A stretch of DNA of 64,000 nucleotides from positions 956,485 to 1,020,484 of the forward strand of contig NZ_LMOR01000004.1 of NCBI RefSeq assembly GCF_001424225.1. Reading direction: 5' to 3'. Within the stretch, counting starts at the first letter, position 1, and each line of letters opens with the position of its first letter. Made by a program: the position numbers and the translations under genes. The notes beneath the pieces are model-generated. The model was given only the letters and a program-made list of their open reading frames with translations, was not told where the DNA came from and searched no databases. Below, in pieces: positions 54,713 to 61,060 of the stretch. The stretch is from Microbacterium sp. Leaf151. Its GTDB lineage: Bacteria; Actinomycetota; Actinomycetes; Actinomycetales; Microbacteriaceae.

Positions 54713-55417
54713 TCAACGTAGGAGCGCGTCGCGCACGGCCGACACGAGGCGTCGGCTCACCGGCAGCTCGATCTCGGCGAGCGCGACCGTCGGCGCGGAC
54801 CCCGCCAGGCGCACCTCGGTGACGGCGTCGCGGTGGACGAGGTACGAACGGTGCACGCGCACGAAGCCGGCGTCGGCCCACCGATCGGCGAGGTCCGACA
54901 GCGGAACGCGTACGAGGTGATCGGATGCCGCGGTGTACAGGCGCGAGTAGTCGCCGTTCGCCTGCACCCACCGCACGTCCGCCCGGCGCACGAGACGGGT
55001 GTGGGCTCCCACGGTGACGGGGATGGTCTCGTCGTCGGTCGTCTCAGCGCCCGAACCGGCCGCGAGCGCCCGCCCGAGGGCGCGCGACAGCCGCTCCACG
55101 CGCACGGGCTTGAGCACGTAGTCGACGGCTTCGAGATCGAAGGCCCGCACAGCGCCCGACTCGTCGGCCGTGACGAACACCACCGCGGGGCGTATCCGCA
55201 GCTTCGCGGTGGCCCGCGCGAGGTCGAACCCCGTCAGCCCCGGCATGTGGATGTCGAGGAAGGCGACGGCCACCTCGCCCCGCTCGAGCACCCGCAGCGC
55301 CTCGGCCCCACCGCTCGCGGTGTGAACGACCGACACCCGCGGGTCGGCCGCGAGCAGCGTCGCCAGTTCGTGCAGGGCGGGCGCCTCGTCGTCGGCCACC
55401 AACACCGCGACGCTCAC
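54713..55417 (-). CDS. LytTR-family response regulator
   Basis: A 234-residue two-component regulator. The receiver domain has the acidic pair in VADDEAPAL, the phosphorylated Asp in FLDIHMPGLTG, Thr in FVTADES and Lys in YVLKPV. The LytTR DNA-binding domain follows (about 135-234), with VRWVQANGDYSRLYT and FVRVHRSYLVHRDAV. Its GTG start overlaps the kinase stop (GTGA). With the kinase and the CstA-type transporter upstream it matches the BtsR/YpdB type, which switches on pyruvate uptake. The next gene downstream, the symporter partner, begins 130 bases away. Confidence 0.93.
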   Translation of the reverse strand: MSVAVLVADDEAPALHELATLLAADPRVSVVHTASGGAEALRVLERGEVAVAFLDIHMPGLTGFDLARATAKLRIRPAVVFVTADESGAVRAFDLEAVDYVLKPVRVERLSRALGRALAAGSGAETTDDETIPVTVGAHTRLVRRADVRWVQANGDYSRLYTAASDHLVRVPLSDLADRWADAGFVRVHRSYLVHRDAVTEVRLAGSAPTVALAEIELPVSRRLVSAVRDALLR

Positions 55418-56586
55418 GGGCGGGCCGTCTCGTGCTGCGGCTGCGACTTGGGCACGCGCAGGCGCACCGAGGTGCCTGACCCGACGTTCGTCTCGACGAC
55501 CAGTCCCCCGGCCGGACCGTACAGCTGCCGCAGACGCGCGTCGACGTTGCGCAGACCGACGTGCGACGACGAAGCGTCGAGATCGAGCAGCGTCGCGAGT
55601 TCGTCGGGGTCCATCCCCACACCGTCGTCGTCGACGATCACCTCGGTGTGCGTGCCGTCGTCGATCGAGGTGACCGTCAACACGCCTCCGTTCTCGCGTC
55701 GCTCCAGCCCGTGGCGCACCGCGTTCTCGACGAGCGGTTGCACCGACAGGAACGGGATGACGGTGGCGAGCGTCTCGGGAGCGATGCGCAGCCTCACGGT
55801 CAGACGGTCTCCGAAGCGGGCCCGCTCCAGTTCGAGGTAGGAGTGGATGCTGCGCAGCTCCTCCGACAGCGTCGTGAACTCCCCCTGCCGCCGGAACGAG
55901 TAGCGCGTGAAGTCCGCGAACTCCAGGACGAGGTCGCGCGCACGGGGCGGGTCGGTCGAGATGAAGGATGCGATCGCCGTGAGGGCGTTGTAGATGAAGT
56001 GAGGGCTGATCTGCGCCCGCAGCGCCCTCAGCTCCGCTTCTGCGAGAGCCGCGCGCGACGCGTCGAGACCGGCGAGCTCGATCTGGGCGGCGCACCAGTC
56101 GGCGACGTCGCCCGTGGCCCGCACGAGCGGCGCGCGGACGTCGGCGGCGAAGGCGACGACGGCGCCCCAGACCCGCCCGTCGACGACGATCGGCGCGCCC
56201 ACGGCGGCCTCGCCCGCCTCGGTGAACACCTGCCGACGCCCCGACTCGTACACGCGGGCGGCGACGCGGCGGGCGGGAGCGGCGAGGACGTCGGGTCCGT
56301 CGATGGCGACCCGATCGGCCGCCGATTCGACGATCGCCACCGCGTCGGCGGCGAGGAGCACGCGCAGGTGCTTCGCCGCGCGCGCGGCATCCGGCTCGTC
56401 ACGTCCGCCGCGGAGGGCCGCCGCCGCAGCCGCCGCCACATGCAGGGTGCGGTGGGTCGCCCGTTCGGCGTCGCTGCCGAGGTCGCGCGGGGCGAGCGCG
56501 AAGCGGCGGGCGAAGACCAGGACGAGGGTCAGCACCGCGCCCACGCCGACGCCCGCGGCACCGGCGAGGAGCGGGGCATCGAGCAT
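55414..56586 (-). CDS. LytS-type sensor histidine kinase
   Basis: A 390-residue kinase. One N-terminal membrane helix (about 5-25) is followed by a GAF-like sensor region (about 70-175: VLLAADAVAIVES, GAPIVVDGRVWGAVVAFA). The His_kinase domain has the phospho-accepting His in AQISPHFIYNALTAIASF, and the HATPase has FLSVQPLVENAVRHG and VDDDGVGMDPD. Classical LytS/BtsS have five to six membrane helices; here a single anchor and GAF domain replace them, so the signal is probably cytoplasmic. TAGGCT lies six bases before the ATG although the gene follows ybdD by 13 bases, suggesting an internal promoter. Confidence 0.92.
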   Translation of the reverse strand: MLDAPLLAGAAGVGVGAVLTLVLVFARRFALAPRDLGSDAERATHRTLHVAAAAAAALRGGRDEPDAARAAKHLRVLLAADAVAIVESAADRVAIDGPDVLAAPARRVAARVYESGRRQVFTEAGEAAVGAPIVVDGRVWGAVVAFAADVRAPLVRATGDVADWCAAQIELAGLDASRAALAEAELRALRAQISPHFIYNALTAIASFISTDPPRARDLVLEFADFTRYSFRRQGEFTTLSEELRSIHSYLELERARFGDRLTVRLRIAPETLATVIPFLSVQPLVENAVRHGLERRENGGVLTVTSIDDGTHTEVIVDDDGVGMDPDELATLLDLDASSSHVGLRNVDARLRQLYGPAGGLVVETNVGSGTSVRLRVPKSQPQHETARP

Positions 56587-56599
56587 TGTCGAAGCCTAC

Positions 56600-56836
56600 T
56601 CAGCAGCAGCGGGCGCCCGGATTGCGGTCCTGCTCCGCGGTTCGCTGCCGCCAGAACTGCCGCTCGGTCAGCGGTGTCGCTTCCGGGTGCTGGGAGAGCA
56701 GGTGCGCGACGTAGACGTCGTACGCCCGGTCCCCCATGAGCGTCGTGACGTACCACCGGATGCCACGACCCGCCCGCACCACCTGGGCGCCGAGGCGCTG
56801 CAGAGGGCCGGGGGTCGTGGCATCCGTGTCGGTCAT
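56600..56836 (-). CDS. YbdD/YjiX family protein
   Basis: A 78-residue soluble protein of the YbdD/YjiX (DUF466) family: LGDRAYDVYVAH-type core (MGDRAYDVYVAHLLSQHPEA) and LTERQFWRQRTAEQDRNPGARCC at the C-terminus. In enterobacteria the homologue follows cstA or btsT. The same order holds here, only 11 bases after the transporter gene. The molecular role is unknown; a link to transporter function is inferred from conserved linkage. Confidence 0.92.
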   Translation of the reverse strand: MTDTDATTPGPLQRLGAQVVRAGRGIRWYVTTLMGDRAYDVYVAHLLSQHPEATPLTERQFWRQRTAEQDRNPGARCC

Positions 56837-56847
56837 CGTCGGCGTGC

Positions 56848-59109
56848 TCAGTGGGAGGAGACGGACGGGCGGTCGGGGTGATCGGCCGGGAGGGCCTCCC
56901 ACTGCTTCTCGATCGCGCGCTCCTCCTTGGTGGCGAGGAACCCGGCGGCGGCGAATCGACGCGAGGGCACGGGTGCGTCCTCGAGGTTCTCACCGCCGCC
57001 GGCGCGGATCGCCCGGACGGTGACGATCACGGCCATGAGGATGACGATGATCGCGAGGGAGACGAAGACGATCGACAGCACGCCCTGCACGAGGGTGTTG
57101 CGCACCACCGCCTCCATCGCGGCGACGCTCTTGGCCGTGCCGAACTCCGTCTTGCCCTCGGCGAGGGCGTTGCGGAACGCGAAGTGATTGGCCCAATACC
57201 CCACCGCCGGAACCGGCGAGAAGATCTTGTACATGGATGCCGTGATGGTCACAACGGCGGCGAAGGCCAGGGGCAGCGCGACGATCCACAGCCACCGGAA
57301 GTACGACCGGCCCCGCTTGGCGACGATGGCCAGGACCACGGCGAGCGCGATCGCGGCGAGCAACTGATTGGCGATGCCGAAAAGGGGGAAGAAGGTGTTG
57401 ATGCCGCCCAGCGGATCGGTCACGCCCAGGATGAGGATCGCGCCCCACCCGGCCACCATCACCGCGGTGCAGATCCAGGCACCCGGTCGCCACGACAGGT
57501 CCTTGAATTTGGGGATGACGGTGCCGATCGAGTCCTGGAGCATGAAGCGGGCCACGCGGGTTCCGGCATCCACCGCCGTGAGGATGAAGAGTGCCTCGAA
57601 CATGATGGCGAAGTGGTACCAGAACGCCATCATCGCCTGACCGCCGAGGGCCTGCTGCATGATGTGCGCGAGACCGAGCGCCAGGGTCGGGGCACCGCCC
57701 GTGCGCGAGACGATCGATTCCTCACCGACCGCCGCGGCGGTGGAGGTGAGCATGTCGGGCGTGAGGTTGACACCCGCGAGACCCAGACCGTTGACGAACG
57801 CCACCGCGCCCTCGACGGTGCCGAGGGTGGCAGCGGGCGAGGAGTTCATCGCGAAGTAGATGCCCCGGTCTATCGACAGTGCGGCGACCAGCGCCATGAT
57901 CGCCACGAACGACTCCATGAGCATGCCGCCGTAGCCGATGAAGCGCGTCTGGCGCTCCTTCTCGAGGAGCTTCGGGGTGGTGCCCGAGGCGATGAGGGCG
58001 TGGAATCCGCTCAACGCTCCGCACGCGATCGTGACGAACAGGAACGGGAAGATCGGTCCGCTGAACACCGGGCCCGTCTGGCCGCCGGCGAACTCGCTGA
58101 ATGCGGGCACCGAGATCTCGGGACGCACGAGCACGATGGCACCGGCGAGCATGACAATCACGCCGACCTTCATGAAGGTGGAGAGGTAGTCGCGCGGGGC
58201 GAGGAGCAGCCAGACGGGCAGCACCGCGGCGACGAAGCCGTAGACGATGATGCCCCACGCGATCACGGTGCGGTCGAGGTGGAAGGCCGCGTAGCCCCAC
58301 TCGGTCGAGGCGACCCATCCGCCGGCGACGATCGCGGCGATCAGCAGCACGAAGCCGATGATCGAGATCTCGGTGATGCGACCCGGGCGGATGAAGCGCA
58401 GGTAGAGGCCCATGAACAGGGCGATCGGGATCGTCATCGAGACGCTGAACACGCCCCATGGGCTCTCACCGAGAGCGTTGACGACGACGAGGGCGAGGAT
58501 CGCGACGATGATCAGCATGATGAGCAGGCTCGCGAGGATCGCCGCCGTGCCGCCGATCTTGCCGAGCTCGTCACGCGCCATCTGCCCGATCGTGCGGCCG
58601 CCGCGCCGCATCGAGAAGAACAGCACGAGGTAGTCCTGCACCGCCCCGGCGAGGATGACGCCGACGATGATCCAGATCGTGCCCGGCAGGTAGCCCATCT
58701 GCGCGGCGAGCACGGGGCCGACGAGGGGCCCGGCACCGGCGATGGCGGCGAAGTGGTGGCCGTAGAGCACGCGGCGGTCGGTGGGGACGTAGTCCTTGCC
58801 GTCCTGCTTGCGTTCGGCGGGCGTGGCCCGGCGGTCATCGGGACGCGTGATGTAGCGCTCGATGACCTTGGAGTAGAACCGATACCCGATGAGGTAGGTG
58901 CAGACGGCGGCGAACACGAACCAGATCGCGTTCACCGTCTCGCCGCGCACGATCGCCAGCATCGTCCAGCCGAGGCCGCCCAGCAGAGCGATCCCGATCC
59001 ACAGGGCGATCTTCGCGGGGGTCCATCTGCTGCGGAGCTTTTCGGGCTCCACGGCGACCGGGGGAAGGTTCGGATCGGTGACGATGTCGTCGTCGACGGA
59101 AGCGCTCAT
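56848..59109 (-). CDS. cstA: CstA/BtsT-family carbon-starvation (pyruvate) transporter
   Basis: A 753-residue membrane protein with about 16-18 helices. Family signatures: YGHHFAAIAGAGPLVGPVLAAQMGYLPG, QDYLVLFFSMRRGGRTIGQMARDELG, SGFHALIASGTTPKLLEKE and GINTFFPLFGIANQLLAAIAL. E. coli BtsT imports pyruvate; CstA takes up pyruvate or peptides on starvation. Which of the two this protein resembles more cannot be settled by eye. AGGAG precedes the ATG at 59109, whereas the long upstream frame is Arg-rich. It heads a probable operon with ybdD and the LytS/LytTR pair. Confidence 0.95.
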   Translation of the reverse strand: MSASVDDDIVTDPNLPPVAVEPEKLRSRWTPAKIALWIGIALLGGLGWTMLAIVRGETVNAIWFVFAAVCTYLIGYRFYSKVIERYITRPDDRRATPAERKQDGKDYVPTDRRVLYGHHFAAIAGAGPLVGPVLAAQMGYLPGTIWIIVGVILAGAVQDYLVLFFSMRRGGRTIGQMARDELGKIGGTAAILASLLIMLIIVAILALVVVNALGESPWGVFSVSMTIPIALFMGLYLRFIRPGRITEISIIGFVLLIAAIVAGGWVASTEWGYAAFHLDRTVIAWGIIVYGFVAAVLPVWLLLAPRDYLSTFMKVGVIVMLAGAIVLVRPEISVPAFSEFAGGQTGPVFSGPIFPFLFVTIACGALSGFHALIASGTTPKLLEKERQTRFIGYGGMLMESFVAIMALVAALSIDRGIYFAMNSSPAATLGTVEGAVAFVNGLGLAGVNLTPDMLTSTAAAVGEESIVSRTGGAPTLALGLAHIMQQALGGQAMMAFWYHFAIMFEALFILTAVDAGTRVARFMLQDSIGTVIPKFKDLSWRPGAWICTAVMVAGWGAILILGVTDPLGGINTFFPLFGIANQLLAAIALAVVLAIVAKRGRSYFRWLWIVALPLAFAAVVTITASMYKIFSPVPAVGYWANHFAFRNALAEGKTEFGTAKSVAAMEAVVRNTLVQGVLSIVFVSLAIIVILMAVIVTVRAIRAGGGENLEDAPVPSRRFAAAGFLATKEERAIEKQWEALPADHPDRPSVSSH

Positions 59110-59490
59110 GGGTTCTCCTGCTCGCGGCACTGCGGACTCCGGAAGGCTAATCGGATGCCGCGACGGCGGGCCAGCGGCATCCGTCGGTCGTGCGATGAGC
59201 GGCGCGAACGGTGCGACGAGCGGTGTGCGCAGGGTGGTTTGGGCGACGCGGCGGATTCGCACGTGGGATCGAGCGACGGGGCGGAGCCGCAGGCGTGATG
59301 GGCGGAGGGCCAGGGGCGGGGGGAGGACTCTCGCAGCGCTTCCGTCCTCCCCTCGCCCCCGCCCCTCCGCTCGTCCCGCGCGGGGAGTCCCCGATCCTTT
59401 CGAGGGGGTCGGCCGCGGCCGTGTCGAGGGGGTGCGGAACACCGCACGCCCGACATACGTTGCAGGGGACACCGACGACAGGAGACGCCG
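59110..59490. other. 381-base spacer upstream of cstA with a large hairpin
   Basis: Lies between the divergent cstA and acetyltransferase genes, so it must hold both promoters. The imperfect 27-base inverted repeat at 59302-59370 is its main feature. No gene is seen; open frames here are repetitive. Confidence 0.5.
59302..59370. repeat. Imperfect inverted repeat in the cstA promoter region
   Basis: Left arm 59302-59328 (starts GCGGAGGG, ends GAGGAC) and right arm 59344-59370 (starts GTCCTCC, ends CCCCTCCGC) are largely complementary, with a 15-base loop. The arms are runs of G and C, so stability would be very high. Confidence 0.6.
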
Positions 59491-59829
59491 ATGGCCGATG
59501 AATTGACCGTGACCCGCAACGACGAGGCGCGCCGCTACGAGATCCACGTGGGCGACGAGCTCGGCGGATTCCTCCAGTTCCGCCCCGCGGGCGAGGACCG
59601 CCTCAACCTCCCCCACACCGAGATCGACCCGGCGTTCAAGGGCCGCGGTCTCGGAACGGCGTTGGCGAGCGAAGCGCTGAGCGATCTCGCGCGTCGCGGC
59701 GGCACCGTCATCCCCTCCTGCCCCTTCGTGGCCCACTACCTGCAGGAGCACGACGTGCCCGGCCTGGTCGTCGAATGGCCCAACGACGCCGACGCGGCCG
59801 ACTCCGCGGGACCCGGCGAACCGTCGTGA
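59491..59829 (+). CDS. Small GNAT-type N-acetyltransferase (YjdJ-like)
   Basis: A 112-residue short acetyltransferase of the YjdJ/GTLF3 class (a trimmed GNAT fold). The acetyl-CoA loop FKGRGLGTALASEAL, LPHTEIDPAF before it and PSCPFVAHYLQEH after it are family hallmarks. The substrate is unknown. AGGAG lies seven bases before the ATG. Its stop overlaps the pirin start (GTGA), so the two are co-translated. Confidence 0.9.
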   Translation: MADELTVTRNDEARRYEIHVGDELGGFLQFRPAGEDRLNLPHTEIDPAFKGRGLGTALASEALSDLARRGGTVIPSCPFVAHYLQEHDVPGLVVEWPNDADAADSAGPGEPS

Positions 59830-60848
59830 CCCGACTCGACGTCGCGCCTCCGGCATCCGAGGGTCCGGTCGACTGCGACGGACCGCGGGCACTCGTGGTG
59901 CGTGCGCGCGAGGTGCCGCTCGGCGGCGTGCGCGGCATGGAGGTTCACCGCACCCTCCCCCACCGGGCGCTGCCCATGGTGGGCGCCTGGTGCTTCCTCG
60001 ACCGCTTCGGTCCACAGGACACCCTCATGCGCGTCGAGCCGCACCCGCACATCGGCCTGCAGACGGTGACCTGGCCGATCGTCGGCGAGGTGCGACACCG
60101 GGATGCCGTGGGCAGCGACGTCGTGGTGCGCCCCGGCGCCCTCAACCTCATGACGAGCGGCGCGGGAATCGCCCATTCGGAGTATTCGGTGGGCGCGCAG
60201 CCGATTCCGCTCGACGCCCTCCAGCTGTGGGTGGCGCTGCCGGAATCCCGCCGCCACGGCGGACCCGCTTTCGAACGGCACGAAGACCTCCCGGTGCTCG
60301 ACCTCGGCGACGGGGCGGACGCCGTCGTCGTCATGGGGTCGTTGGGCGAGATCGAGTCGCCCGCCACGGTGCACACCCCGATCGTGGGCGCGGAACTGCG
60401 CCTGCTCGCCGGGGTCGGCGTCCGCGTCCCGCTCCGCGAGGACTGGGAGTATGCCGTCTACGGCATGACCGGCACCGCCGTCGCCACGACGGGAATGGAT
60501 GCCACCGACGCCGACGCCGCGCGGCGCCCCTCGCCCGCGGTCGAGCCGGGCACGACGGCATCCGTCGATCACACGCGACTGATCTACCTCGGCAAGGGCC
60601 GCGACCATGTGGAGTTGCGCAGCGACGAGGGCGCGCGGGTGTTCCTGCTGGGCGGCGAGCCGTTCGAGGCCGACATCGTGATGTGGTGGAACTTCGTCGG
60701 CCGTTCGCACGACGAGATCGTCGAGGCCCGCGACGCGTGGGAGGCGCAGGGTGAGCGCTTCGGCGCAGTGGTCGATCACGGCCCCGAGCGCATCCCGGCA
60801 CCGCCGCTGCCGGCGGTGCGGCTGACGCCCCGGCGGCGCCGGGACTGA
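59826..60848 (+). CDS. Pirin family protein
   Basis: A 340-residue bicupin. Metal ligands of pirins are present: HPHIGLQTVTW (His56/His58-type pair) and GAGIAHSE (His and Glu). The motif PMVGAWCFLDRFGP near the N-terminus is conserved. Bacterial pirins bind iron; some have quercetinase activity or bind pyruvate dehydrogenase, so the role here is open. It starts with GTG overlapping the acetyltransferase stop. A dispersed CTTCGAGGCTCAGG-type remnant lies just downstream. Confidence 0.9.
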   Translation: MTRLDVAPPASEGPVDCDGPRALVVRAREVPLGGVRGMEVHRTLPHRALPMVGAWCFLDRFGPQDTLMRVEPHPHIGLQTVTWPIVGEVRHRDAVGSDVVVRPGALNLMTSGAGIAHSEYSVGAQPIPLDALQLWVALPESRRHGGPAFERHEDLPVLDLGDGADAVVVMGSLGEIESPATVHTPIVGAELRLLAGVGVRVPLREDWEYAVYGMTGTAVATTGMDATDADAARRPSPAVEPGTTASVDHTRLIYLGKGRDHVELRSDEGARVFLLGGEPFEADIVMWWNFVGRSHDEIVEARDAWEAQGERFGAVVDHGPERIPAPPLPAVRLTPRRRRD

Positions 60849-61010
60849 CGCACGGAGGAGGCTGACCTCGTCGAAGCCTCCGGGCCCCTGCGGCCCCGGT
60901 CCCTTCGAGGCTCAGGGGCCGCCCTACGAACAGGGGGCTGAGCCCGACGACGTCGCCGTACGACCGCTCAGGGACCTCGGCGGCAGCGGCGCCCCGGCCC
61001 CCGCACGCAG

Positions 61011-61048
61011 CACAGCGGCGCCCGAGCCGAAGCCCGGGCGCCGCTGTG
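61011..61048 (-). terminator. Hairpin terminator after the subtilase gene
   Basis: CACAGCGGCGCCCG (61011-61024) pairs perfectly with CGGGCGCCGCTGTG (61035-61048) around a ten-base loop, 12 bases past the subtilase stop. Confidence 0.85.
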
Positions 61049-61060
61049 GTTCGACGGTGA

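Noticed and set aside
59211..59501. Gly/Arg-rich short frame upstream of the acetyltransferase
   Set aside because: Translates the G/C hairpin; no start signal, and composition is non-coding.
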